Below, in pieces: positions 47,810 through 57,844 of a stretch of 64,000 bases of DNA; position 1 is the stretch's first letter, and every line of letters starts with the position of its first letter. Below the pieces are notes generated by a model. The model ran no database searches, was not told where the DNA came from, and saw only the letters and a list, made by a program, of their open reading frames with translations. A program made the position numbers and the translations under genes. The DNA lies in assembly GCA_947496695.1 (NCBI GenBank), contig CANMEI010000004.1, forward strand, positions 310,001 through 374,000, in the 5' to 3' direction. The DNA comes from an uncultured Cellulophaga sp. GTDB lineage: Bacteria; Bacteroidota; Bacteroidia; Flavobacteriales; Flavobacteriaceae.

Positions 47810-48710
47810 AACACTTATATCTGTTGTTGGCCCTACGGCTATTGGTAAAACTAAACTTGCTATTGACTTAGCAAAGCACTATAAAACAGAAATTATTTCT
47901 GCTGATTCAAGACAGTTTTTTAAAGAAATGAAAATAGGAACTGCTGTACCTACTGATAATGAATTGGCACAAGCTCCACATCATTTTATTCAACATATTA
48001 GTATTGAAGATGCATATTCTGTAGGTGATTTTGAAAAAGATGCTATTGCTCTTTTAAATCAACTTTTTAAAACCAACGATATTGTTATTCTTGTTGGAGG
48101 TAGCGGTTTATACGTAGATGCTGTAACAAAAGGTTTAGATCATTTCCCAAAAGTAGCACCAGAAGTTCGTGAAAACCTAAATAATAAACTGGAAAAAGAA
48201 GGATTAGAAAGTCTTCAAAAAGAACTTGAAAATCTAGACGCTAATCATTACAAAAAAGTGGATATTCATAATCCACATCGTTTAATTCGTGCATTAGAAA
48301 TTTGTATTGGCACTGGTAAACCTTACTCTTCATTTTTGAATAAAGATAAAAACAATAGACTTTTTAAAAATATCACCGTTGGAATTGAAGCTGATCGTGA
48401 AATTATTTATGACAGAATTAACCGTAGAGTTGATATTATGGTTAAAGAAGGACTCGTTGAAGAAGCTAAAGATTTATTTAAATACAAAAAACTAAATGCC
48501 TTACAAACTGTTGGCTACAGAGAATTATTTAATTATTTTGATAAAGAATGGACACTAGACTTTGCTATTTCTGAAATCAAAAAAAACACAAGAAGGTTTG
48601 CTAAAAGACAACTTACATGGTTTAGAAAGAATGAAACTATTTTATGGGTAAATTTTAACGAAACAATTTCATCAATACTAACTAAAGTAGACCAAAAACT
48701 AAATGAGTAA
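47802..48710 (+). CDS. miaA: tRNA dimethylallyltransferase
   Basis: 302 residues, full length. The P-loop is GPTAIGKTKLAIDLA near the N-terminus, followed by ISADSRQFFKEMKIGTA and the DIHNPHRLIRALEI block. It adds a dimethylallyl group to A37 of tRNAs that read UNN codons. It overlaps the channel gene upstream by 8 bases and the kinase gene downstream by 8 bases, so the three are co-translated. Confidence 0.95.
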   Translation: MNKTLISVVGPTAIGKTKLAIDLAKHYKTEIISADSRQFFKEMKIGTAVPTDNELAQAPHHFIQHISIEDAYSVGDFEKDAIALLNQLFKTNDIVILVGGSGLYVDAVTKGLDHFPKVAPEVRENLNNKLEKEGLESLQKELENLDANHYKKVDIHNPHRLIRALEICIGTGKPYSSFLNKDKNNRLFKNITVGIEADREIIYDRINRRVDIMVKEGLVEEAKDLFKYKKLNALQTVGYRELFNYFDKEWTLDFAISEIKKNTRRFAKRQLTWFRKNETILWVNFNETISSILTKVDQKLNE

Positions 48711-49206
48711 CCACAAAGGCTACATATATTATGTAATGGGGGTTTCTGGTACTGGAAAAAGTACCATTGGTAAAATGCTTTCTAAAAAATTATGCTTACC
48801 TTTTTTTGATAGCGACGATTATCATCCGCAAGCTAATATTAACAAAATGGCTAATGGCGTTCCTTTAAACGACGATGATCGTTATGACTGGTTACTGAAA
48901 TTAAACATACTTGCTCATAAAAACACAACAAAAGGTGCTGTTATTGTTTGCTCTGCTTTAAAAAAAAGTTATAGAAACCTACTAACTAAAGAGTTAGATA
49001 AGTTTTATTTTATTTATTTAGAAGGCTCTTTTGATTTAATATTAAATAGAATAAATGCTCGTGAAGGTCATTTTATGACTGCATCATTATTAAAATCACA
49101 GTTTAATACGCTTGAAAAACCAATAGCTAATAAACATTTAATATCAATCTCTATTACAAATACTCCTGATGAAATTATAAATAAAATTGAAGAACAATTA
49201 AAATAA
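48703..49206 (+). CDS. gntK: Gluconokinase-like carbohydrate kinase
   Basis: 167 residues, typical of GntK. The P-loop is VMGVSGTGKSTIG near residue 12, followed by FFDSDDYHPQANINKMANG and PLNDDDRYDWL, which are diagnostic. It phosphorylates gluconate to 6-phosphogluconate, feeding the pentose phosphate or Entner-Doudoroff route. It overlaps miaA by 8 bases. No gluconate transporter is in the window, so the physiological substrate remains to be shown. Confidence 0.9.
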   Translation: MSNHKGYIYYVMGVSGTGKSTIGKMLSKKLCLPFFDSDDYHPQANINKMANGVPLNDDDRYDWLLKLNILAHKNTTKGAVIVCSALKKSYRNLLTKELDKFYFIYLEGSFDLILNRINAREGHFMTASLLKSQFNTLEKPIANKHLISISITNTPDEIINKIEEQLK

Positions 49207-49239
49207 AAAATCCATTTGATTACTCAAATGGATTTTCTT
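49207..49239. terminator. Bidirectional intrinsic terminator
   Basis: TCCATTTGA pairs with TCAAATGGA around a TTAC loop, with an A-run on the left and T-rich sequence on the right, between the kinase and the minus-strand response regulator genes. Confidence 0.75.
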
Positions 49240-49266
49240 TATATAACATGTAAGTTAAGTAAATAA

Positions 49267-49983
49267 TTACACCTCTTCATCTGTTTTTACAACCAATCTA
49301 AAACCTTCTCCGTGAATATTTAATATTTCAACAGAATCGTCTACTTTTAAGTATTTTCTTAGTTTAGCTATATAAACATCCATACTACGAGATGTAAAAT
49401 AATTATCATCTCTCCATATTTTAGTTAATGCTAATTCTCTTGGCATTAAATCATTTTCATGTAATGCTAAAAGGCGCAATAATTCATTTTCTTTAGGTGA
49501 TAATTTTATAGCTTCTTCATCTTTAAACTTTAAAAATCTAAGTTTAGAATTCAAATTAAATTCTCCTATTTTAAACTCAAATTTACGGCTATCAGCTAAT
49601 GTGCTTGAAGCTTTTCTCTGTAAAATAGCTTTCAATTTCATTAATAAAACCTCTGAATCGAATGGTTTATTTAAATAATCATCAGCACCTGCTTTGTACC
49701 CTTTTAGCACATCTTCTTTCATCGTTTTTGCTGTTAAAAATACGATTGGAACATTTTCATTCTTTTCACGTATCTCTTTAGCAAGGGTAAAACCATCCTT
49801 ATAAGGCATCATAACATCTAAAATACAAATATCATAATTATCTTTTTTGAACTTTTCAAAACCCTCCATTCCATTTTTTGCCAACACAACATCAAAATCG
49901 TTCATAGACAAATAATCTTTAAGTACAATTCCGAAATTCGGATCATCCTCTACTAAAAGTATTTTCTTATTTACTGTCTCCAT
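49267..49983 (-). CDS. OmpR/PhoB-family response regulator
   Basis: 238 residues. The receiver has KILLVEDDPNFG, the phosphoacceptor Asp in ICILDVMMPYKDG (about residue 56) and Lys in YLNKPF. The C-terminal winged helix begins near residue 130 and ends with MDVYIAKLRKYLK. It is the partner of the kinase encoded 9 bases upstream. It resembles RprY of Bacteroides, which responds to envelope or oxidative stress, but the identity is not proven. Confidence 0.93.
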   Translation of the reverse strand: METVNKKILLVEDDPNFGIVLKDYLSMNDFDVVLAKNGMEGFEKFKKDNYDICILDVMMPYKDGFTLAKEIREKNENVPIVFLTAKTMKEDVLKGYKAGADDYLNKPFDSEVLLMKLKAILQRKASSTLADSRKFEFKIGEFNLNSKLRFLKFKDEEAIKLSPKENELLRLLALHENDLMPRELALTKIWRDDNYFTSRSMDVYIAKLRKYLKVDDSVEILNIHGEGFRLVVKTDEEV

Positions 49984-49992
49984 AATCTTTAT

Positions 49993-51576
49993 TTAAATTA
50001 AAGGCACTTTTACATAGAAAGTACTACCCTTTCCTTTCTCACTTTCTACATAAACTTCACCTTGGTGATCATCAATTATTTTTTTAACATATGCCAACCC
50101 TAAACCATGGCCCTTTACATTATGTAAATCTCCTGTATGTTCTCTGTAAAACTTTTCAAAAACTTTTTTAAGAACAGCTTTACTCATACCCAACCCTTGA
50201 TCTTTTATTTTTATAATTATATTATTACTAGCAACCTCAGTATATACATCTATTTTAGGAGCATCAGGTGAGTATTTAATAGCATTATCTAAAATATTTA
50301 CAATAACATTTGTAAAATGCATATCGCTTGCTAAAACCTCACTGCTTTCTGCTTCTAAATGTAAGTTTATATAACCTCCTCTATCAGCTACTATTAATTC
50401 TACATGTGCCATAGCATCATGTATTATGTCGTGAATGTCTACTCTATCCTTACTAATATCTAATTGATTTTTTTCTAATTTTGATATCCGTAAAACATTT
50501 TCTACCTGAGCATGCATTCGTTTATTTTCCTCTTTAATCATTGTAAGGTAGCGACTTACTTTTTCTTGATCAACAATAATCTTAGGATTTCTAATTGCTT
50601 CAACTGCTAAATTTATAGTAGCAATAGGGGTTTTGAACTCATGAGTCATGTTATTTATAAAATCAGATTTTATTTCAGAAATCTGTTTTTGTCTAATCAA
50701 TTGGTAAATTGCACCCGCATAAGCTATCACAATTACCAAAGTAAAAATTAATGACATTATTGCCATTGGCAATATACTTTGATACAAATATTCTTTCTTT
50801 TCAGGAAATGTTACCAGTAAAGTATAATTGCTTTTACCTTCATAATCTTTAAAAATAGGATATCTAAACAAAGTACTTTTTGCAAATTTGAATTTGCGTG
50901 ATTTTACTTTAGTTGGCAGCCCTTTACTATAAATACCATATTCATAATCTGTATTTATATTTCTATTTTTAAGTTCTTGATCTAATCTTAACTCGATTTC
51001 TTGTCTAGTAACTCTTTTATGTATAGGTTGCGTTTTGGCTTTTTCCTTAAAAACATCTTCATAAGCTAATTTGTCAAGCGCTGTTAAGTTTCCTATTTTT
51101 TCAAGTTTTTGAACAGGTGTAATATTACTTGCCCTACCATCTAAACCATACTCTTCTTTAAAAATGGTTTTATTACGAATACTTGTATAGTTTTTTAAAA
51201 CTGTAGAATCTATATTTAATTCACTATCAAAGAACGTAGATGGTATATTATAACTCTCTTCTAAAATACCATGAGAATAATATGTTATTTCATTAGAATT
51301 TAAATCCCTTTCAATAAAAAATAAATTCTTTAATAGATCAGGTGTTTTAGCTTTTCCGCCAATGCTATCTATTCTTGCTAATTCATCTGTATAATCTGCA
51401 AGTTCTCGTTCCTCTATTTTCTCAGTTACCTTATCTAAGATATCAGTAACTGTACTCGCAAATTGCTCCTCCTTATCTTCTATGGTTTGTTTTATCCAAT
51501 ATAATTGAACAAAAATTATTCCTATTAAGGAAACACTCATTAAACCAACTAGAAGAATAAATAACCGTCTATTCAT
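49993..51576 (-). CDS. Sensor histidine kinase (RprX-like)
   Basis: 527 residues. Two membrane helices (about 4-26 and 268-290) enclose a periplasmic domain of about 240 residues. The cytosolic part has the H-box FINNMTHEFKTPIATI (His near 313), N-box VNILDNAIKYSPD, DQGLGM and GHGLGLAYVKK. It phosphorylates the downstream regulator. Similar gene pairs in Bacteroides are called RprXY. The signal is unknown. Confidence 0.92.
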   Translation of the reverse strand: MNRRLFILLVGLMSVSLIGIIFVQLYWIKQTIEDKEEQFASTVTDILDKVTEKIEERELADYTDELARIDSIGGKAKTPDLLKNLFFIERDLNSNEITYYSHGILEESYNIPSTFFDSELNIDSTVLKNYTSIRNKTIFKEEYGLDGRASNITPVQKLEKIGNLTALDKLAYEDVFKEKAKTQPIHKRVTRQEIELRLDQELKNRNINTDYEYGIYSKGLPTKVKSRKFKFAKSTLFRYPIFKDYEGKSNYTLLVTFPEKKEYLYQSILPMAIMSLIFTLVIVIAYAGAIYQLIRQKQISEIKSDFINNMTHEFKTPIATINLAVEAIRNPKIIVDQEKVSRYLTMIKEENKRMHAQVENVLRISKLEKNQLDISKDRVDIHDIIHDAMAHVELIVADRGGYINLHLEAESSEVLASDMHFTNVIVNILDNAIKYSPDAPKIDVYTEVASNNIIIKIKDQGLGMSKAVLKKVFEKFYREHTGDLHNVKGHGLGLAYVKKIIDDHQGEVYVESEKGKGSTFYVKVPLI

Positions 51577-51646
51577 CGAGGTAAAATTAAAAATTTAACA
51601 GTTAGGAATATGCCCGTTTAACCTAATCTTAACAAAAATGTTAAAA

Positions 51647-52243
51647 TTAGTCTCTAAAATTTGCTTTTTTAAGAAGTTGTTTATGAATTTCCATTACTTT
51701 CTCTTTAGTTTCTTTCAATTCTAAGTTAACTATAACAAAATCGGAAAGTTTTGAAGTTTTGGTGTCTGAAAACTGATTATCTATTCGTTCTTTGACCTTT
51801 TCTTCTGTTACATCATCTCGGTTAATTACCCTATTTATTCTAATCGCTTCTGGTGCAGTCACCAGAATAATTTCATCGTAATTATTTTCAGAAGAATTCT
51901 CAAATATTATTGCTGTTTCTTGAATTACGTATGCAGATTTCTGTTTTTCAACCCAAATTAAAAAATGTTCACGAACAGCAGGATGAACAATTGCATTAAG
52001 CTTTGCTAATAATTCTGGTGAAGCAAAAACCTTAGCTGCAATATATTTACGGTTTAATTTTTTTTTAATATAAGATTCTTTACCCAACAAAGCTTTTATT
52101 TGTTTTCGTAGTGGTTTTGAATCTACCATTAATGATTTGGCTTCTCTATCAGAATTATACACTGGAATATTTAAGTCAGCAAACATTTCTGCTACTGTAG
52201 ATTTACCACTTCCTATACCACCAGTTAATCCTACAACCATCAT
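51647..52243 (-). CDS. coaE: Dephospho-CoA kinase
   Basis: 198 residues. The P-loop VGLTGGIGSGKSTVAEMF is at residues 4-21, then PVYNSDREAKSLM and a lid with RVINRDDVTEEKV. It catalyses the last step of coenzyme A synthesis. It overlaps the YbbR gene by four bases (ATGA-type), so they are translated together. panB and coaBC of the same pathway are elsewhere in the window. Confidence 0.94.
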   Translation of the reverse strand: MMVVGLTGGIGSGKSTVAEMFADLNIPVYNSDREAKSLMVDSKPLRKQIKALLGKESYIKKKLNRKYIAAKVFASPELLAKLNAIVHPAVREHFLIWVEKQKSAYVIQETAIIFENSSENNYDEIILVTAPEAIRINRVINRDDVTEEKVKERIDNQFSDTKTSKLSDFVIVNLELKETKEKVMEIHKQLLKKANFRD

Positions 52244-53205
52244 TTTCTTTTTAATATATAGGTTACTTCCTCTTCAATTAAACGTGTTACAAATAAATTT
52301 TCAGGGAATGATTTTAATATTACTGGAATTGTTGTTTTACCTGCATTTTCTTTTTTTAGATTATAATCTACTATAATTTGAAAATCAGAAGAACTCAATT
52401 CTTTTAAATCATCAATCTTAGCTTTACATAACACATCTATTGATGTTGGAAAAATCTTTATCTCATAATCACTAGGCGCATTTACTACACTCACAGGAAC
52501 ATTAATTACTTTTTCTGAAAAACGTACAACTGCAGCTTTTACTGTTACATTTGCATTAGAATAATGAATATTATCAAATTTATCAGGAAAAACAAGGTTC
52601 ATTTTTTCTGATAAATCAGCATTTACGCCTGTAAGTTCTTTTGTTTCAGTTATTATTTTTGAAATTTTTGCGATTTCTTTTTCTGGCCCTGTAACAACTA
52701 TACTATCAGGAACAATTTCAATAATTGAATCTAACATAAAATTTTGCTCAAAATCTATTTTCAATTTTGAGGTTACTGGCACTTTTTTACTATCCAACTC
52801 ATACAATTCTAAACTAATAGCATCTGCATCATAAATGCTTAACAATTCCATTGACTGCGGTAATTGTTTTTCTATTTGTTGCTGATAAACATTTTTAGAA
52901 ACAAGGTACTGACCATTATCTTCTTCAATTTTTGACACATCAATAACCACAACTTTATTACTAAAGCTAAAACCTAAAAAGGCAAAACCACTTGCACTTA
53001 ATTTTACTTCAACATTTTGCTTTGACGCACCCACAAACAATAGAGAGTCTGGAATATTTTTATACTCTAAATCAAATACTGCTCTACCAATATAGTCTTC
53101 GGACAATTTACTAATAAACCAAGCCAAACTAGAGCATAGAAAAAAAATCAAAAATATTTTGACTTTCCTTTTTTGCAATGCATTTTTGATTTTATTAATT
53201 AACAT
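52240..53205 (-). CDS. YbbR-domain protein
   Basis: 321 residues. One N-terminal membrane helix (KVKIFLIFFLCSSLAWFI, near residues 14-31) anchors two or three YbbR-type beta domains (about 40-320) facing outside. PDSIVVTGPEKEI near 180 is a typical YbbR line. YbbR proteins in Firmicutes accompany diadenylate cyclase; here the partner is absent, and the gene is part of the conserved coaE cluster. It overlaps coaE by four bases and follows the glycosyltransferase after three bases. Confidence 0.85.
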   Translation of the reverse strand: MLINKIKNALQKRKVKIFLIFFLCSSLAWFISKLSEDYIGRAVFDLEYKNIPDSLLFVGASKQNVEVKLSASGFAFLGFSFSNKVVVIDVSKIEEDNGQYLVSKNVYQQQIEKQLPQSMELLSIYDADAISLELYELDSKKVPVTSKLKIDFEQNFMLDSIIEIVPDSIVVTGPEKEIAKISKIITETKELTGVNADLSEKMNLVFPDKFDNIHYSNANVTVKAAVVRFSEKVINVPVSVVNAPSDYEIKIFPTSIDVLCKAKIDDLKELSSSDFQIIVDYNLKKENAGKTTIPVILKSFPENLFVTRLIEEEVTYILKRK

Positions 53206-53208
53206 GTA

Positions 53209-54213
53209 TTAATTTTTAAAAAACAATTTAGGTAATAATTCTTCTGCCGTTTTATTACTTGAATTTAACAAAATAGTAGATTTTAAAAATCCGTAACCAT
53301 AACCAACAAACTGAATACAAACTGCTGCTAATGAAAGTAGTGCAATTGCTAAGTTTTTATTTTTCAATAACGAATCTATAAATAAAATTAAAAAATATAA
53401 CCAATATATATATAAAGGAAACGTTAAGCCGATAATTGCCATAATTATTGAAAAAATAAACCCAAGACAAAAAATAGTCGGAAACCAATAAGTTATTTTT
53501 TTGGTCTCAGGGTGCCATTTGTTTAAAATAGGCCTCACCATACCAAATTTATTTACTTGAATATAAAACTTGTTCCAATCAATTCTTCGTTTATGATATA
53601 CAAACGCTTCCGGTATTAAACGTGTTGTAAAACCATTATTCCAAATTCTAATTGTTAAATCGGGATCTTCACCAGGGTGAATATTCCCGTAACCACCAGT
53701 AGTTTCAAAAGCTTTTTTTGAAATTCCCATATTAAAACTACGTGGTTGAAATTTATCAACTGATGTTTTTCCGCCTCTAATACCACCTGTCGTAAAAAAA
53801 GAGGTCATAGCATAGTTGATTGCTTTTTGTACCACTGTAAAGCTCTTATGCGCAGCATCTGGCCCTCCATAACAATCTACATAACCTGTAGTTAAAGCTT
53901 TCTCCGCCTCTATTAAATATTGCGGAGGTAAAATACAATCTGAATCTAAAACTATAAAATAATTTCCTCTAGCTCTTTTCATCCCATAATTACGAGAATC
54001 ACCAGGACCACTATTGTCTTTCTTTAAATAAGTTATATCAAGTTTAACCTGATATGCCTCTACAATATTCTCTGAACTTATTGTTGAACCATCTTCAACA
54101 ATAACAATTTCATAAGGCTTTGTATAAGTCTGATTTAGTAGACTCTCTAACAACTCCTTAATCTCATTAGGTCTATTATAAACTGGAACTATAAAAGAAA
54201 AACTCAAACTCAT
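53209..54213 (-). CDS. Glycosyltransferase family 2
   Basis: 334 residues. A GT-A domain with FSFIVPVYNRPNEIKELLES at the N-terminus, VEDGS, and the metal-binding DxD-like LDSDC near residue 92. Two or three membrane helices at the C-terminus (about 245-310) suggest a membrane-bound enzyme that builds a cell-surface polysaccharide or lipid-linked sugar. Donor and acceptor are unknown. Conserved next to YbbR in Bacteroidota. Confidence 0.88.
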   Translation of the reverse strand: MSLSFSFIVPVYNRPNEIKELLESLLNQTYTKPYEIVIVEDGSTISSENIVEAYQVKLDITYLKKDNSGPGDSRNYGMKRARGNYFIVLDSDCILPPQYLIEAEKALTTGYVDCYGGPDAAHKSFTVVQKAINYAMTSFFTTGGIRGGKTSVDKFQPRSFNMGISKKAFETTGGYGNIHPGEDPDLTIRIWNNGFTTRLIPEAFVYHKRRIDWNKFYIQVNKFGMVRPILNKWHPETKKITYWFPTIFCLGFIFSIIMAIIGLTFPLYIYWLYFLILFIDSLLKNKNLAIALLSLAAVCIQFVGYGYGFLKSTILLNSSNKTAEELLPKLFFKN

Positions 54214-54236
54214 TTTAGCATTGCTGTAAACATAAA

Positions 54237-54260
54237 AGCCATTCGATTATACGAATGGCT
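54237..54260 (-). terminator. Intrinsic terminator of fabI
   Basis: AGCCATTCG pairs with CGAATGGCT around a 6-base loop. On the minus strand it is followed by TTTTATG. It lies between fabI and the glycosyltransferase gene. Confidence 0.65.
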
Positions 54261-54281
54261 CTTGATTAGTATATGTAACTA

Positions 54282-55094
54282 TTATTTTGTAAAATACTCA
54301 ATAACTTCTTGACTTACACCAGTGTTAGAGAAACCTCCATCATGAAATAAGTTTTGCATTGTAACTTTCTTAGTTAAATCTGAAAATAATGTAATTGTAT
54401 AATCAGCACAATCTTGAGCTGTTGCATTACCTAATGGAGACATTTTTTCTGCATAGCTAATAAAACCATCAAAACCTTTTACACCTTGACCGGCAGTCGT
54501 TGGTGTTGGTGATTGAGAAATTGTATTTACACGTACATTTTTCTCTTTTCCAAAAAAGTACCCAAAACTACGTGCTACAGACTCTAAATAAGCCTTATTA
54601 TCTGCCATATCATTATAATCTGGGAATGTACGTTGCGCAGCCATGTAAGTTAGTGCCACAACACTACCCCATTCATTCATAGCATCAGCTTTATACAAAG
54701 TTTGCATTACTTTATGAAATGATAATGCTGAAACATCCCAGCCTTTTGCTGTAAAGTCATACTTCTCATCAGTATATTTTCTTCCTTTTCTAACATTTAC
54801 TGACATTCCTATTGAATGTAGTACAAAATCTAATTTACCTCCAAGAATTTCAGTTGCTTTCTCTACTAAGTTTGCTAAATCTTCTTCACTAGTAGCATCT
54901 GCTGGAATAATTTGAGAACCTGTTTTAGCTGCTAAAGCGTCTATTTGCCCCATTCTCATAGCAATTGGTGCATTTGTTAAAACAAAAGTACCACCTTCTT
55001 CATGAACACGTTCTGCTGTTTTCCACGCTATAGAATTTTCATCTAATGCTCCGAAAATTATTCCTCTTTTTCCTTTTAATAGGTTGTATGACAT
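54282..55094 (-). CDS. fabI: Enoyl-[acyl-carrier-protein] reductase (NADH)
   Basis: 270 residues, the FabI type of SDR. It begins with LLKGKRGIIFGALDENSIAW, typical of the FabI nucleotide-binding loop. The active-site Tyr and Lys are in YNDMADNKAYLES (spacing of six residues between Tyr and Lys), preceded by TYMAAQRTFPD. It reduces the double bond of the growing acyl chain in fatty acid synthesis. A -7 promoter element lies 33 bases upstream. Confidence 0.95.
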   Translation of the reverse strand: MSYNLLKGKRGIIFGALDENSIAWKTAERVHEEGGTFVLTNAPIAMRMGQIDALAAKTGSQIIPADATSEEDLANLVEKATEILGGKLDFVLHSIGMSVNVRKGRKYTDEKYDFTAKGWDVSALSFHKVMQTLYKADAMNEWGSVVALTYMAAQRTFPDYNDMADNKAYLESVARSFGYFFGKEKNVRVNTISQSPTPTTAGQGVKGFDGFISYAEKMSPLGNATAQDCADYTITLFSDLTKKVTMQNLFHDGGFSNTGVSQEVIEYFTK

Positions 55095-55126
55095 TTTATG
55101 TTTTTTAGTATTCTTTTTTATAAATT

Positions 55127-55134
55127 CAAATATA
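55127..55134 (-). promoter_or_regulatory. Putative -7 element of the fabI promoter
   Basis: TATATTTG on the minus strand, 33 bases before the fabI ATG, matches TAnnTTTG. No convincing -33 element. Confidence 0.4.
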
Positions 55135-55179
55135 TTAAAAATTGAATTATTAGCTTATTTACTAGGCATTTTTTAACCC

Positions 55180-56832
55180 CTAACCTAACAATTCTTTTGC
55201 ATGTGCAAGTGCCGAATCGGTAATATTCTTACCTCCTAGCATTTCTGCTAATTCCTTAATACGATCTTCTTTCTCAAGTTTTTTCATTCTAGTATGTGTA
55301 ACCATACCTTCTTCTTGCTTGTAAACCTTAAAATGATTAGCTCCTTTTGATGCAACTTGTGGTAAATGAGTAATAGAAAATACTTGCATGGTTTCGCTCA
55401 TTGCTTGCATTATATCTCCCATTTTATTTGATATTTCACCTGATACACCTGTATCAATTTCATCAAACATCATTGTTGGCAATTGTTCGTACTTAGCTAA
55501 TATAGATTTTATAGTTAGCATTATTCTAGAAAGCTCCCCACCTGAAGCAACTTTTTTTAGATCTCCATAATTAGAGCCTTTGTTTGCTGCAAAAAGAAAA
55601 ACCAATACGTCTCTACCTCTTGAATTAAAAGTTTCTGCTGGCTGTATCTTAATTTTAAAGGTTGCACTCGGCATACCCAATTGTGATAAAGTTTCGGTTA
55701 ATTGTTTTTGTAAAGATGGAATTACTTTCACCCTTTTATCACTAATTACCTTAGCTACTTTATTTAATTTATGCTCTTGAGCAGAAAGCTCTTTTTCTTT
55801 TTTTAATATAAAAGCATCTATATTTTCTGCAGCATTAACTTTTTCAGACAACTCATCTTTTAAAGCAATCAACTCTGTCATTGTTGATGTTCCATGCTTT
55901 TTAAAAAGGTTATATAGTAATTGTAGCTTTGTATTTACTTCTTCTAACAAATGAGGGTTTGCTTCTGTGTTATCTTGAAGTATTTCTAATTCTCCTGAAA
56001 TATCATCAATTTCAATGAAAACAGAAATGATTCTCTCATTTAAACTAGCAAACTGACTTCCATAAGTTGCTAATTTACTTGAAGCTAACTTTAATTCTGT
56101 TAGCAAATTAACCACCCCAACTTGTTCATCATTCAATAATTGATGTCCTTTACCAAGTTGCTCTACGATTATTTCTACATTATTAAGTTGCTCATATTGC
56201 TCTTCTAGCTCTTCAACAATACCTTCTTTTAGTGTAGCTGTTTCTAATTCTTTTAATAAATGGCTATTATAATCAAGCTCTTTAGTTGCATTCTGCTGAA
56301 ACTCTAATAGTGACTTAAGCTCTTTTTGAAGTTTGTTATAAACACGTAATTCTGAATTAAACTTAACTAGCAAGTCTTCATTACCCGCTAATGCATCAAT
56401 TACTTTCAATTGAAAATCATTATCAGCAAGTTGCAGTGTTTGGTGTTGTGAATGTATATCAATAAGTTTATCTCCTAAATTTGATAACACTCCTAATATT
56501 ACCGGAGAATCATTAACGAAAGCTCTAGATTTTCCACTTGGTAGAATTTCTCTTCTAATGATTGTTTTTTCTTCATAATCAAGATCATTTTCTTCAAAAA
56601 AATCTTGCAAACCATATTTTTCAATTTGAAAAGTGGCTTCAATAATGCATTTTTTAGTTTCATCTCTAAGGGAACTTAAATCTGCTCTTTTTCCTAAGAT
56701 TAAACCAAGCCCACCTAACAAAATAGATTTACCAGCTCCTGTTTCACCAGTAATGATTGTAAAACCATTATTAAACGAAACATTTAGCTCATCTATTAAT
56801 GCGTAATTCTGTATAGAAAGTGTATTTAGCAA
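55180..56832 (-). CDS. recN: DNA repair protein RecN
   Basis: About 550 residues from the TTG at 56832, chosen because homologs begin MLxxLSIxNYALI; the frame is open 8 codons earlier to another TTG. The Walker A is GETGAGKSILLGG near residue 33. A coiled-coil region (about 170-370) is followed by the signature VASGGELSRIML and Walker B TMMFDEIDTGVSG. RecN is an SMC-like ATPase used in double-strand break repair. The conserved position between DUF4835 and fabI supports the call. Confidence 0.94.
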   Translation of the reverse strand: MLNTLSIQNYALIDELNVSFNNGFTIITGETGAGKSILLGGLGLILGKRADLSSLRDETKKCIIEATFQIEKYGLQDFFEENDLDYEEKTIIRREILPSGKSRAFVNDSPVILGVLSNLGDKLIDIHSQHQTLQLADNDFQLKVIDALAGNEDLLVKFNSELRVYNKLQKELKSLLEFQQNATKELDYNSHLLKELETATLKEGIVEELEEQYEQLNNVEIIVEQLGKGHQLLNDEQVGVVNLLTELKLASSKLATYGSQFASLNERIISVFIEIDDISGELEILQDNTEANPHLLEEVNTKLQLLYNLFKKHGTSTMTELIALKDELSEKVNAAENIDAFILKKEKELSAQEHKLNKVAKVISDKRVKVIPSLQKQLTETLSQLGMPSATFKIKIQPAETFNSRGRDVLVFLFAANKGSNYGDLKKVASGGELSRIMLTIKSILAKYEQLPTMMFDEIDTGVSGEISNKMGDIMQAMSETMQVFSITHLPQVASKGANHFKVYKQEEGMVTHTRMKKLEKEDRIKELAEMLGGKNITDSALAHAKELLG

Positions 56833-56950
56833 TTCTAAAATGTATTTAGAGTGCAAAGATAAATCATATTCTTCTCTTTAAAAACATTTAAGCAAATACC
56901 ACTAAATATTATTAAAATAATCTCCAATAAATTTTAAAGAAATAAAAGAT

Positions 56951-57844
56951 TTAGTATTCAATCTGTTTCCAAGTACTCGAATACAAAGGCGCTATTTTAT
57001 TCAAGGTTTCTTTTAATTGTACAACATCAACCTTTGGACCGTCAGAAAAAACGTTTTTTATCTCTTCTGATTTTGCATCAAAAAAAGTTTGAATTAAAAA
57101 AGCATTTGGTCTTCTCTTTATTAAAGTTTCAATTAATCGCATAGTACCTGAAATCACTTGTTTACCAGTACTATTATTATCCGCAAGTATATCTAAACCT
57201 TTTCTATGATAGTTATACATTGCAATTCTATATTCCTTAAAGGTGTTAGATTGCAAGTTATCAATTAACTCAAAACGTGTACGCTCACCCGAATCTTGAT
57301 TCCAACCAGATGAAGAACTACCACCTTGTGCTTGTGTAACTACCGCTTGCGCTTGTTTATAAAAATCTGTACCACCATTTAATTCAAAAGTATCAGCATC
57401 AATACCCAACATTACATATACATAATACGCAACAACACTAACTAAATTGTTTTGATAGACATTAGGGTTGAATAACAAAGGTTGAAACTCTATATATTCA
57501 AAATTAAATTCATTGTCTTTATAATTAAATACTGGACTATCATATGACGTGTTAAAAACAGGTCTAGAAGACTGTAATTGAATAGTAGCTGTAAAACTAT
57601 TATTCTGATATGCAGTAACTGTTATAAACATTCTTGCATTTAATCTTTCCACTTCTTTATAAGTTCTATTCGTCCATTTTGTTTTATTTACCAAATCGGT
57701 TAAAGAAGTTTCTAAAGTTTTAAATATTTGTTGATTGGTTTGATTTACCTGATCAGAATTTACGGTAATAACAGCATTCACCTCTTGAGCACCTATAAAA
57801 AGTGGAAAAGTGAAAATAAGTAGTAATAAGAAACACTTATACAT
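56951..57844 (-). CDS. DUF4835 exported protein
   Basis: 297 residues with a signal peptide (residues 1-19, ending IGAQ). The body is typical of DUF4835: NQQIFKTLETSLTDLVNKTKWTN near residue 36 and YYVYVMLGIDADTFEL near 138. Its function is unknown. The family is Bacteroidota-specific and lies next to coaBC in a conserved cluster with bamD, which suggests envelope assembly; that is inference. It overlaps coaBC by 8 bases. Confidence 0.88.
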   Translation of the reverse strand: MYKCFLLLLIFTFPLFIGAQEVNAVITVNSDQVNQTNQQIFKTLETSLTDLVNKTKWTNRTYKEVERLNARMFITVTAYQNNSFTATIQLQSSRPVFNTSYDSPVFNYKDNEFNFEYIEFQPLLFNPNVYQNNLVSVVAYYVYVMLGIDADTFELNGGTDFYKQAQAVVTQAQGGSSSSGWNQDSGERTRFELIDNLQSNTFKEYRIAMYNYHRKGLDILADNNSTGKQVISGTMRLIETLIKRRPNAFLIQTFFDAKSEEIKNVFSDGPKVDVVQLKETLNKIAPLYSSTWKQIEY